Positions 18,572-26,778 of a stretch of 64,000 bases of DNA are shown here, one piece after another; position 1 is the first letter of the stretch, and each line of letters begins with the position of its first letter. A program made the translations under genes and the position numbers. The notes under the pieces are model-generated. The model searched no databases and was not told where the DNA came from. It worked only from the letters and a program-made list of their open reading frames with translations. The stretch is from Arthrobacter sp. APC 3897 (GTDB lineage Bacteria > Actinomycetota > Actinomycetes > Actinomycetales > Micrococcaceae), in NCBI RefSeq assembly GCF_030407495.1, contig NZ_JASDDG010000016.1:1-64000 (forward strand), read 5' to 3'.

Positions 18572-19600
18572 ATGGAAATGCGCCTTCTGGGCCGCAGCGG
18601 CACTGTTGTCAGCAGTTACGCCCTCGGCACCATGACCTTCGGCAACGAATCGGACCAGCACGTCTCCCACGCACTGCTGAACGCCTACGTCGAAGCCGGC
18701 GGCAACTTCATCGACACCGCGGATGTCTACACCGAGGGTGCCTCTGAGGAAATCATCGGCCACTGGCTGCAGGCCCGCCCGGAGGCGGCGAGGAACCTGG
18801 TGCTCGCCACCAAGGGCCGGTTCCCCATGGGCGCCGGACCGAATGATCTGGGCACCTCGCGCAGGCATCTTCGCCAGGCACTGGACGCGTCGCTGAAGCG
18901 GCTGGGTGTGGACCACATTGACCTGTACCAGCTGCACTCCTGGGACCCGCTGACCCCTCTGGAAGAGACCCTTGGTTTCCTCCAAGACGCCGTCACAGCC
19001 GGAAAAATCAGCTATTACGGCCTCTCCAACTTCACCGGCTGGCAGCTGACCAAAGCGGTGTACACCGCCCGGATGCACGGCTGGAACGAGCCGGTGACCC
19101 TGCAGCCGCAGTACAACCTGCTGGAACGCGAAATTGAGTCTGAAGTAGTGCCGGCAGCGCTCGACGCCGGACTGGGCCTGTTGCCCTGGTCGCCCCTGGC
19201 AGGCGGATGGCTCACGGGCAAGTACCGGAGGGAATCAGTTCCGGCGGGCAAGACGCGGGTTGGAGACAACCCCGCCCGTCAGTTCCAGGGCTGGGATCTG
19301 CGCAGCAACAATGAACACACCTGGCAGATCATCGATGCCTTGAAAGCCATTGCCGATGCGCATCGAGCCAGCTCTGCCCAAGTGGCCCTGGCCTGGCTTG
19401 CCGCCCAACCGGGTGTCACCTCGGTGATCCTCGGTGCCCGCACGGTGGAGCAGCTCACTGACAATCTTGGTGCTGCCGCCCTCCGGCTCACTGCTGCCGA
19501 GGAAAAGCAGCTTACCGAGCTGAGCCGGCCGGCCGTTGGCAACTATCCCTATGGAGCAGACGGCCGAAACCAGCGCTCCCGGCAGCTTCCCCCGGCATAA
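18572..19600 (+). CDS. Aldo/keto reductase
   Basis: 342 residues from the ATG at 18572 (AAAGGA upstream). It is a TIM-barrel NADPH-dependent oxidoreductase. The tetrad is visible: Asp and Tyr in DTADVYTEG, Lys in LATKGRF and His in LYQLHSWD; the C-terminal cofactor segment VILGARTVEQLTDNL is intact. Substrate not recognisable; the family reduces aldehydes and ketones. It follows the CoA-transferase remnant and converges with the next gene 32 bases away. Confidence 0.92.
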   Translation: MEMRLLGRSGTVVSSYALGTMTFGNESDQHVSHALLNAYVEAGGNFIDTADVYTEGASEEIIGHWLQARPEAARNLVLATKGRFPMGAGPNDLGTSRRHLRQALDASLKRLGVDHIDLYQLHSWDPLTPLEETLGFLQDAVTAGKISYYGLSNFTGWQLTKAVYTARMHGWNEPVTLQPQYNLLEREIESEVVPAALDAGLGLLPWSPLAGGWLTGKYRRESVPAGKTRVGDNPARQFQGWDLRSNNEHTWQIIDALKAIADAHRASSAQVALAWLAAQPGVTSVILGARTVEQLTDNLGAAALRLTAAEEKQLTELSRPAVGNYPYGADGRNQRSRQLPPA

Positions 19601-19632
19601 CAGGCGAACGGGCAGGACATCTGCGGCAGATC

Positions 19633-20382
19633 CTAGAAGTCCTCCGGGCGGAGGTTCTTGACCCACTTGCTGATTTCGTCTTCTTCAGGAGTGGCGGAAG
19701 GTTTGGCTGCCGGACCCTGGCGGGGCTTGTCCGCGGAAGCGAGCGGGCCCTCCGGCGCTGCATCCTTCGGATTGATATCCTCCCGGTCTGATTTCCTGTC
19801 CGCCTCCAGGTCAGGGGCGTGCAACGTGTCAGGGCCCAAATGCTGATCCGCTGCTGTCCGGCCAGTGACCGGTGAACCGGTGTCCCCGATTTTCGGAGAC
19901 CCCGGTTCGCCGGCTTCCCCCGGTTCAGCCGCTGCAACCGGTTCAGCGGCTGCAACCGGTTCAGCGGCTGCAGCACCGGCAGGAGCGTCCGGGGCCGGAC
20001 GCTGCGGCTTTTGCGGCTGCTGAGGGTGGTGCGGCTGCGGGTGCACCGCGAGATTCTCCACTGCGGCGCCTGCGGCACGGACCCCGACGCCGGTGAACTG
20101 GGCGTAAAGTTTGACGGCCTTAATGGGATGCCCCTGGGCAATCGCTGCGTACACCTGCTGGTGCTGGGTCTCGTCCAGCCGCGCATTGGCCTCGCGCGCC
20201 GCCTCAACGGAGGTCCGGGGCGTTCCCGGAGCAGCTTTGGCCGCTCCCTTGGACGCACTCCGGCTTTCTCCGCCCGCCGGAGACTCGCCGTCGGTCTGCT
20301 TCTTCCTCCGCTGGGCGCGGCTGATCACGAAGTTGACCGCAACAATGGCTACGACAAAAAGAACAATCACCAGGAACTCCAT
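19633..20382 (-). CDS. Membrane-anchored protein with an L7/L12 C-terminal-like motif and Ala/Pro repeats
   Basis: 249 residues. Residues 1-20 form one membrane segment (MEFLVIVLFVVAIVAVNFVI) followed by a basic stop-transfer stretch. The central segment GHPIKAVKLYAQFTGVGVR, then AAGAAVENL, resembles the C-terminal domain of ribosomal protein L7/L12 (IKxVKxxxxxTGxGLxEAK). After this the chain is low-complexity, with AAEPV repeated in tandem, and ends with an acidic tail (PEEDEISKWVKNLRPEDF). Similar membrane-anchored L7/L12-like proteins occur in Arthrobacter-type genomes but their role is unknown. Function not assigned. Confidence 0.8.
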   Translation of the reverse strand: MEFLVIVLFVVAIVAVNFVISRAQRRKKQTDGESPAGGESRSASKGAAKAAPGTPRTSVEAAREANARLDETQHQQVYAAIAQGHPIKAVKLYAQFTGVGVRAAGAAVENLAVHPQPHHPQQPQKPQRPAPDAPAGAAAAEPVAAAEPVAAAEPGEAGEPGSPKIGDTGSPVTGRTAADQHLGPDTLHAPDLEADRKSDREDINPKDAAPEGPLASADKPRQGPAAKPSATPEEDEISKWVKNLRPEDF

Positions 20383-20469
20383 ATACCGATCCTAGCTTTG
20401 CCCGCGGCAGCGGCACCTTCCTGCCGGTATATTGACGTGCAGCCCTGCCCGCTGATCATTGGAGACGCC

Positions 20470-21294
20470 ATGAGCCTGAGCACTTCCCTGCGTTCGCTGA
20501 GCCTGCGCATTGCTGACGGAGTAGCCGACGTTGAGCTCATAGGTCCGTCCAAGGGAAACGCGATGGGACCGGATTTTTGGCGGGAACTCCCCGAAGTCTT
20601 TGACGCCCTGAGCGCGGATGAGAGCGTGCGCTCCGTGCTGCTGTACGGTTCCGGCGGAAACTTCAGCTACGGGCTGGATCTGCCGGCCATGGCTCCGGTT
20701 TTTGCTCCCATGCTGTCTGCCGACGGCATGGATGCCCGCCGGCGGGAAGGCTTCCGGCGCAGTATTCGTGACCTCCAGGAGTCAGTGAATTCTCTGGCCC
20801 GCTGCGCGAAGCCCGTCATCGCAGCCGTGGACGGCTGGTGCATCGGCGGTGCGATTGACGTCATCGCTGCCGCAGATATCCGTATTGCGTCCCCGGCCGC
20901 CAGGTTCAGTGTCCGGGAGGTGAAGGTTGCCATAGTTGCGGACCTGGGATCCCTCCAGCGGCTTCCCGGCATCATCGGCGAAGGACCTACCCGACATCTC
21001 GCTCTCACCGGCGAAGATTTCGACGCCGGCCGCGCCCACAGCCTGGGGCTGGTCACAGAACTGGCGGACGACGTCGTCGGCCGCGGACGCGAACTGGCCG
21101 CCGTGGTTGCCGCTAATCCTCCGCTGGTGGTGCAGGGTGTGAAACAGGTGATGAACCACGGCCGCGAAGCCTCCGTCCGGGCCGGGCTCGATTACGTTCA
21201 GGTCTGGAACTCGGCTTTTCTGGCCAGCCGTGATTTCCATGAAGCGGCAACCGCCTTCGCTGAACGCCGTCCCGCAGTCTTCACCGGCGACTGA
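20470..21294 (+). CDS. Enoyl-CoA hydratase/isomerase family protein (crotonase)
   Basis: 274 residues from the ATG at 20470 (TTGGAG upstream). It has the crotonase fold with oxyanion-hole segments GGNFSYGLDL and GWCIGGAIDV. The later segment EVKVAIVADLGSLQRLP resembles dienoyl-CoA isomerases (ECH1 type, which have vaDvGtLqRLP with the catalytic Asp) more than standard hydratases, so a delta3,5-delta2,4-dienoyl-CoA isomerase role in fatty-acid oxidation is plausible. Divergent from the L7/L12-like gene with an 87-base gap. Monocistronic. Confidence 0.88.
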   Translation: MSLSTSLRSLSLRIADGVADVELIGPSKGNAMGPDFWRELPEVFDALSADESVRSVLLYGSGGNFSYGLDLPAMAPVFAPMLSADGMDARRREGFRRSIRDLQESVNSLARCAKPVIAAVDGWCIGGAIDVIAAADIRIASPAARFSVREVKVAIVADLGSLQRLPGIIGEGPTRHLALTGEDFDAGRAHSLGLVTELADDVVGRGRELAAVVAANPPLVVQGVKQVMNHGREASVRAGLDYVQVWNSAFLASRDFHEAATAFAERRPAVFTGD

Positions 21295-21309
21295 AGTTTC
21301 CTGCACCGT

Positions 21310-21485
21310 CCCGGTCGAGTGTGGGCATCCCGCCGCTCACTCCCGCCGACTGTAGACATCCCGTTGACTTAGCCCGCCGGATTCCGGCAGGAGCTCGACA
21401 CTCGACCAGCGGAAACAACATCTGCTCGACATTCGATGGGTGACTGACTCCCACACCAGCGACACTCAACGGGCGACATTCAAAG
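21310..21485. repeat. Cluster of degenerate CGACAYTCRA motifs between genes
   Basis: The 266 bases between the crotonase and FadR genes hold several near copies of one motif: CTCGACACTCGAC, CTCGACATTCGATGGG, GCGACACTCAACGGG and GCGACATTCAAAGGG, and an inverted copy GTCGAGTGTGGGC near the left end. Spacing is irregular. No coding signal is seen. This looks like an intergenic repeat family or a multi-site protein-binding region. Confidence 0.45.
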
Positions 21486-21548
21486 GGCCGGCGCCGCACG
21501 GCACCGGTTCGCTCTTCCTGGCCCGTCGGGCTGTCCCACAGCAGACCC

Positions 21549-21554
21549 TAAGAT
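21549..21554 (+). promoter_or_regulatory. Probable -10 box (TAAGAT) for a leaderless FadR-type gene
   Basis: TAAGAT ends 6 bases before the GTG start at 21561 and there is no Shine-Dalgarno sequence. This spacing puts the transcription start at or next to the GTG, as in leaderless actinobacterial transcripts. Confidence 0.45.
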
Positions 21555-21560
21555 AGTCGG

Positions 21561-22541
21561 GTGGCTGTTACCGATGAAGCGATTACCAAGATCAAGGAGA
21601 TGCTCATCAGCGGGCAGCTCAAGGCTGGTGACCGGCTTCCGCCGGAGAATGAACTGAGCGAACAGCTCGGTCTGTCGCGCAGTTCTCTTCGGGAAGCCGT
21701 AAAGGCACTGGAGTTGATCCGCGTACTTGATGTCCGCCGAGGCGACGGCACCTACGTGACAAGTCTGGAACCCGGTCTCCTGACGGAAACCATGGGCTTC
21801 ATGGTGGAGATCCACCAGGAGAGCTCGGCCGCTGAGCTGCTGGAGGTGAGGCGCATCCTTGAGCCCGGGGCTGCCGCCCACGCTGCCGGACGGATCGATA
21901 CCCGTTCCGTGGCGGCTCTGCGCAAGTGTCTGGAGTCCGTTCCGCCGGAAGCCTCAGCCGCCGATCTGGCCGCCCACGATTTCACCTTCCACTCGCTCAT
22001 TGCACGCGCCTCCGGAAACCCTTATCTGGCCGGGCTGCTGGACTCGCTGACCGGCAGCGCATTGCGGCTGCGGACCTGGCAGCGGATTACCGAGGCAGGA
22101 GCGGAAGAGACTGTCATTGGGGAGCATGCGGCCATCCTCGAAGCCCTGACCGTGGGCGACGCCGAGCTCGCGCGCTCCCTCATGACCGTCCATGTTTCAT
22201 CCGCTGAGCGCTGGCTCCGCCGTCCGCCGGCGGACGATTTACCCCGCACTGTTGCCTCACCCCGAACCGGTTCGCCGCCCAGTCCCGTGACGCCGGACCA
22301 GCACCGGGCGGCAGTGATTCCGGCTTCAGCGCCGAAGGAAACACCCCGTAGGAAAACCAAGGACGCAGCACGAAAGGAGCCGGAAACGGCCCCCGCCCCG
22401 CTTCCGTCAACACCACCGCAGGTCCGGACTCCGGCACCGCAAATAGCCCGCATCGCCCCCGATCCGGCCGTGTACGAGTTGTTCGCTATGCCTTCAACGC
22501 CAGGACAAAAGGCAGCACGGAAGCCGCGCCGGCCTGCCTGA
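21561..22541 (+). CDS. FadR-family (GntR superfamily) transcriptional regulator with long disordered tail
   Basis: 326 residues from GTG. Residues 5-70 are the winged helix-turn-helix (LPPENELSEQLGLSRSSLREAVKALE, a textbook GntR motif shown in part). Residues about 85-220 are the all-helical FCD ligand-binding domain with metal-site residues (DFTFHSLIARASGNPYL; GEHAAILEAL). Family members end near residue 230; here about 100 more residues of Pro/Ala/Lys-rich, probably unstructured chain follow, ending KAARKPRRPA. The 3' end overlaps the convergent recQ gene by 56 bases, so part of the tail may be an evolutionary read-through. Ligand unknown, usually an organic acid or sugar acid. Confidence 0.88.
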   Translation: MAVTDEAITKIKEMLISGQLKAGDRLPPENELSEQLGLSRSSLREAVKALELIRVLDVRRGDGTYVTSLEPGLLTETMGFMVEIHQESSAAELLEVRRILEPGAAAHAAGRIDTRSVAALRKCLESVPPEASAADLAAHDFTFHSLIARASGNPYLAGLLDSLTGSALRLRTWQRITEAGAEETVIGEHAAILEALTVGDAELARSLMTVHVSSAERWLRRPPADDLPRTVASPRTGSPPSPVTPDQHRAAVIPASAPKETPRRKTKDAARKEPETAPAPLPSTPPQVRTPAPQIARIAPDPAVYELFAMPSTPGQKAARKPRRPA

Positions 22542-24705
22542 GCACCCGACCGGCCTCGGTCAGGGTCCAGCGGCTGTCCGCGAAGTCATCCACCAGCAAA
22601 ACCGGACCGGGGTTGGCAGCAAACCAGGCTGCTCCCTCTTCAGGAACAGCAAACTGGTCCCAGACGGATGCCAGCCTAAAGGCGCTGTTTCCGCCGGACC
22701 CTCCGGTGGGGCCGCCGTGCGGCAGCTGCAGCGCCCCCAGATACGGGATCCGTCCCAGACGTGAGATGCCGTGTGCCAGCGACCCGACCAGTTGGGGCCG
22801 GGAGCGGGAGGGAATGCTGACCACGGCCACCGGCCGCTGGTCCCAGCCCCACTGCGCCAGCACCTGCACACAGCCTTTCAGGAGAGCATCATCCACGGTG
22901 GTGTCCGCCGCTTCCGGGCCGAAAATCTCCCGCAGCCGGCCACCCCAGCCGAGGTCGGTCAGGCGGGCCAGCGCACGGCCGGTGGACAAGGCCAGATCGG
23001 GCTTGATCTTCCCCTTCACCGGAACCCCCAGGCGATCCATGCCGGAGGGGTACATGCCGCGCGGATCCACATCCACTCCCACCCGGCTCAGAGCCTGTCC
23101 CGCACTGTCAGTGGCTTCTTCCGCCACCTCTGAGGAGAACCAGCGTCCGGCGCAGTTGTCGCACCGCCCGCACGGAGCTGCAGCGGGATCATCGAGCTGA
23201 ACGGAAAGAAACTCCATGCGGCAGCCGGTGGTGCTTTCATAATCCAGCATCGCCTGCTGTTCGCGGACCCGGGCGGCCGAAATCCGTTCATAACGTTCCC
23301 GGTCATAACTCCATGGTTCTCCCGTGCCGCGCCATCCCCCCGCGACCCGTTCAACCGCGCCGTCCACTGCCAGAACCTTCAGCAGCAGTTCCAGCGGCGA
23401 GCGCTTCAGGTTGACCCGTGTTTCCAGGGCTCCCGTGGACATGACGGCACCGGCTGCGAGCTCCGACAGCACCGCAGTGGCCGGGCCTTCCGCGGGCATG
23501 GACGAAGTGGCGAAGTACTCCCAGATGTCCTTGTCCTCGGCACCGGGAAGAAGAAGCACATCGGCGCTCGGGGTGCCGCGGCCGGCACGGCCCACCTGCT
23601 GGTAGTAGGCCACCGGCGAGGACGGAGCGCCGAGGTGAACCACGAACCCCAGGTCAGGCTTATCAAACCCCATGCCCAGGGCACTCGTGGCCACCAGGGC
23701 CTTGACCTCGTTGTTCTTGAGCGCCGCTTCAGCCTGTTCCCGGTCCGCAGGATCGGTGCGCCCGGTGTAGGCGAGGACGGGATGTCCTGCCTTTTGCAGC
23801 AGGCGGGCTGTATCCTCCGCGGCGGAGACAGTGAGTGCATAAATGATGCCGGAGCCGGGCAGCTCGTCGAGGTGGGTAAGGAGCCATCCCAGCCGGGCCT
23901 TGGCTGTGGGCAGCCGCAGCACCCCCAGACGGAGGGACTGCCGGGCCAGTGCCCCGCGGATGGTGAACACGTCTTCACCGCCGGAGGCCAGCTGCTCCTC
24001 GATGTCCTTCACGACGCGGGAGTTGGCCGTTGCGGTGGTGGCCAGCACCGGAACCGAGGCGGGCAGCTGCTCGATCAGGCTGCGGATGCGCCGGTAATCC
24101 GGGCGGAAGTCGTGGCCCCAGTCGGAGATGCAGTGCGCTTCATCAATGACCAGCAGGCCGGAGCGGCGAATCAGCTCCGGCAAATGGGTTTCCCGGAACC
24201 CCGGATTATTCAGGCGCTCGGGCGAGACGAGAAGAACATCCACTTCATCGGTTTCCAGCTTGGCGGAGATGTCCTGCCATTCCAGCTGATTGGCGGAGTT
24301 GATTGCCGCCGCACGCACACCGGCACGGGCGGCAGCGGCCACCTGGTCCCGCATCAGCGCCAGCAGCGGCGAGACAATCAGTGTGGGACCGGCACCGCGG
24401 GCACGCAGCAGCAGGCTCGCGACGAAGTAGACGGCCGACTTTCCCCAGCCGGTGCGCTGGACCACCAGGGCCCGCCGTCCGCCGGAGACCAGGGCCTCGA
24501 TGGCTTCATACTGCCCCTCATGGAACTCGGCCGTGTCATTTCCTACCAGGGCACGAAGCAAGCCCACGGCTTCAGCCCGCAGACCGGCATCAGGCGCGAC
24601 GTCATAACCGGACTCTGAAGCCTGCCGTGCGGGTTCCTGCTCTGTAAGTTCCTGCTGTGCGGTTTCTGGGTGGGTGATGTCTTGCCGGATATCCATACCT
24701 TCCAC
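22486..24705 (-). CDS. recQ: RecQ-family ATP-dependent DNA helicase with phosphoribosyltransferase-like C-terminus
   Basis: 739 residues from a GTG at 24705; the in-frame ATG three codons later (24696) is an equal candidate. Walker A RTGWGKS (84-90), DEAH box VIDEAHCISDWGHDF (about 186-200), RecQ motifs VATSALGMGFDKPDL and QVGRAGR, then the RQC zinc-binding cysteines in CRMEFL...CGRCDNC. The last about 120 residues (VLLVDDFADSRWTLTEAGRVL) carry the PRPP-type loop of a phosphoribosyltransferase fold, as in many actinobacterial RecQ proteins. It unwinds 3'-5' DNA in repair and recombination. It is convergent with, and overlaps by 56 bases, the FadR-type gene. Confidence 0.93.
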   Translation of the reverse strand: MEGMDIRQDITHPETAQQELTEQEPARQASESGYDVAPDAGLRAEAVGLLRALVGNDTAEFHEGQYEAIEALVSGGRRALVVQRTGWGKSAVYFVASLLLRARGAGPTLIVSPLLALMRDQVAAAARAGVRAAAINSANQLEWQDISAKLETDEVDVLLVSPERLNNPGFRETHLPELIRRSGLLVIDEAHCISDWGHDFRPDYRRIRSLIEQLPASVPVLATTATANSRVVKDIEEQLASGGEDVFTIRGALARQSLRLGVLRLPTAKARLGWLLTHLDELPGSGIIYALTVSAAEDTARLLQKAGHPVLAYTGRTDPADREQAEAALKNNEVKALVATSALGMGFDKPDLGFVVHLGAPSSPVAYYQQVGRAGRGTPSADVLLLPGAEDKDIWEYFATSSMPAEGPATAVLSELAAGAVMSTGALETRVNLKRSPLELLLKVLAVDGAVERVAGGWRGTGEPWSYDRERYERISAARVREQQAMLDYESTTGCRMEFLSVQLDDPAAAPCGRCDNCAGRWFSSEVAEEATDSAGQALSRVGVDVDPRGMYPSGMDRLGVPVKGKIKPDLALSTGRALARLTDLGWGGRLREIFGPEAADTTVDDALLKGCVQVLAQWGWDQRPVAVVSIPSRSRPQLVGSLAHGISRLGRIPYLGALQLPHGGPTGGSGGNSAFRLASVWDQFAVPEEGAAWFAANPGPVLLVDDFADSRWTLTEAGRVLRQAGAASVLPFVLALKA

Positions 24706-24810
24706 TATTCCAGCTGGTACTGACTGTTTCCTCCGATCCGATACGCCCCTGTGGACAAAATCCTCTGTGGACAGGCAACGGATTCGGCAACCGAGCTGCC
24801 GGAGCTGGCC

Positions 24811-24816
24811 TATAGA
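24811..24816 (+). promoter_or_regulatory. Probable -10 box (TATAGA) for leaderless manB
   Basis: TATAGACT lies 8 bases upstream of the GTG start at 24825; no ribosome site is present, which suggests a leaderless mRNA. No convincing -35 box. Confidence 0.45.
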
Positions 24817-24824
24817 CTGTCGGG

Positions 24825-26231
24825 GTGACTAGTGCATTCGATCTTTCCGCGTCCTTTAAGGCCTACGACGTCCGCGGTGTCGTAGGCGAGACCATCACCC
24901 CGCAGATCGTCAAAGCCGTAGGTGCCGCATTTGTGGACGTGCTTGATCTTGCCGGTCAGACCGTTCTGGTGGGCGGAGACATGCGCCCGTCCTCTCCCGA
25001 ATTCATCAAGGACTTCGCTGCCGGCGCCACCATGCGCGGCGCCAACGTCCTCCTGCTGGATCTCATCTCCACAGATGAGCTCTACTACGCCTGCGGCGCC
25101 CTCAACGCGGCCGGCGCCACTTTCACGGCCAGCCACAACCCGGCGCAGTACAACGGCATCAAGATGGCCAAGGCCGGAGCTGTTCCCATCTCCTCTGAGA
25201 CGGGCCTCCACGAGATCCAGGCCCTGGCCGAGCAGTACCTCAACGACGGCAGTATCCCCTCCGTCGCCACGCCGGGCCAGATCAGTGTCCGCGACATCCT
25301 GCGCGATTATTCCGAATACCTGCGCAGCCTCGTGGATCTGACCGCCATCCGGCCGCTGAAAGTAGTTGTGGACGCAGGCAACGGCATGGCCGGCCTCACC
25401 ACACCGGCTGTCCTGGGCGACACGCTGCTGGCCGGGCTTCCGCTGGACATTGTTGACCTGTATTTCGAGCTGGACGGTTCCTTCCCGAACCACCCGGCCA
25501 ACCCGCTGGAGCCGGCGAACCTGGTGGACCTGCAGGCTGCCGTCGTTGAGCACGGCGCGGACCTGGGCCTGGCCTTCGACGGCGACGCCGACCGCTGCTT
25601 CGTGATCGATGAGAAGGGCGACCCGGTGAGCCCTTCGGCCATCACCGCCCTGGTGGCCCGCCGCGAGATCGCACGGGCAAAGGCCGCCGGAGAAGCGACG
25701 CCGGTCATCATCCACAACCTCATCACTTCGCGCGCCGTTCCCGAGCTGGTGGAGGCCGACGGCGGCCGCGCCGTCCGCACGCGCGTGGGCCATTCCTTTA
25801 TCAAGGCTTTGATGGCCGAGGAAGGCGCCGTCTTCGGCGGCGAGCACTCTGCCCACTACTACTTCCGCGACTTCTACAACGCTGATACCGGCATGCTTGC
25901 GGCCATGCACGTGCTCGCGGCACTGGGCGAGCAGACGCTGCCGCTCTCCGACCTGGCCCGTGAATATGAGCCGTACTTTGCCTCCGGCGAGATCAATTCA
26001 GAGCTCTCCGACGTTCCCGCGGCCGTGGCCCGGGTCCGGGCGGAATTTGACCGCGACGGCGTCACCGTGGATACGCTCGATGGATTGACTTTCACCGCCG
26101 ATGACGGACAGTGGTGGTTTAACCTCCGCGCGTCGAACACCGAACCCTTCCTCCGGCTGAACGCCGAGGCCGAAGACCTTCCCACCATGGTGCGGGTCCG
26201 CGACCGCGTACTTGAACTAGTTAGGAACTAA
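24825..26231 (+). CDS. manB: Phosphomannomutase/phosphoglucomutase
   Basis: 468 residues from GTG. It interconverts hexose 6- and 1-phosphates, giving mannose-1-phosphate or glucose-1-phosphate for glycan synthesis. The phospho-Ser loop TASHNPAQYNGIK (Ser103) is intact, as are the metal loop GDADRCF, the sugar loop GGEHS and the phosphate-binding loop RASNTEPFLRL. Length fits the alpha-phosphohexomutase family. It starts 119 bases from the divergent recQ start, and the next gene begins 5 bases after its stop, so the two form an operon. Confidence 0.94.
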   Translation: MTSAFDLSASFKAYDVRGVVGETITPQIVKAVGAAFVDVLDLAGQTVLVGGDMRPSSPEFIKDFAAGATMRGANVLLLDLISTDELYYACGALNAAGATFTASHNPAQYNGIKMAKAGAVPISSETGLHEIQALAEQYLNDGSIPSVATPGQISVRDILRDYSEYLRSLVDLTAIRPLKVVVDAGNGMAGLTTPAVLGDTLLAGLPLDIVDLYFELDGSFPNHPANPLEPANLVDLQAAVVEHGADLGLAFDGDADRCFVIDEKGDPVSPSAITALVARREIARAKAAGEATPVIIHNLITSRAVPELVEADGGRAVRTRVGHSFIKALMAEEGAVFGGEHSAHYYFRDFYNADTGMLAAMHVLAALGEQTLPLSDLAREYEPYFASGEINSELSDVPAAVARVRAEFDRDGVTVDTLDGLTFTADDGQWWFNLRASNTEPFLRLNAEAEDLPTMVRVRDRVLELVRN

Positions 26232-26236
26232 AACCA

Positions 26237-26701
26237 ATGGCTGATGTTGAACTGAACGGCTCCGAGCCCTCCGCCCAGGTCCAGGAGGACCTGAATTCCC
26301 TGCTGGGCACCGCTTTGGGTGTCGCCCAGGAGCAGCTGGAAGCGCAGGGCGCGTTCCTGCCCGCCGCTCTGGTGGTCCAGAACGACGGCGAGCTGCGGAT
26401 GATTGCCGTGGCTCCGGAGGAAAGCGACGAGGACCTCGACGCCGATGCCATGATCGATGACATCTACCAGGTCCTCACGGAGCAGAAGGGCGACAACCGC
26501 GCCGCAGCCGTGTTCTCCGACATCCACCTGCCGGATGAGTCCACCGATGCCATCCACGTTGTGGCCGAGCACTCCGAGGGTGTCTGCATCTCCGCGATTC
26601 AGACCTACTCCGAGACCGACGGTGAGTGGACCTTCAACGAACCGCAGTGGGAGTCCGGCGACCGGCTGGTCTGGGGACCCGAAGAGTCCAGCGAAGCCTA
26701 A
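26237..26701 (+). CDS. Small acidic conserved protein co-transcribed with manB
   Basis: 154 residues from the ATG at 26237, 5 bases after the manB stop, with TTAGGAACTAAAACC as ribosome site overlapping the manB stop. The protein is strongly acidic (Asp/Glu clusters such as EESDEDLDADAMIDD) and has no membrane segment. The tight coupling suggests a link to manB, perhaps as accessory or regulatory partner, but no domain is recognised. A strong terminator follows. Confidence 0.82.
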   Translation: MADVELNGSEPSAQVQEDLNSLLGTALGVAQEQLEAQGAFLPAALVVQNDGELRMIAVAPEESDEDLDADAMIDDIYQVLTEQKGDNRAAAVFSDIHLPDESTDAIHVVAEHSEGVCISAIQTYSETDGEWTFNEPQWESGDRLVWGPEESSEA

Positions 26702-26716
26702 GGCTTCCCGCACGGA

Positions 26717-26766
26717 CCAAAAGGCCGGCGGTACCGCGCATCTGCGCAGTACCGCCGGCCTTTTGG
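26717..26766. terminator. Bidirectional terminator between manB operon and pckG
   Basis: 18-bp stem CCAAAAGGCCGGCGGTAC with its complement GTACCGCCGGCCTTTTGG around a short loop, sitting between two convergent genes; AAAA and TTTT flanks serve both directions. Confidence 0.9.
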
Positions 26767-26778
26767 CTGCCTGTCGGA

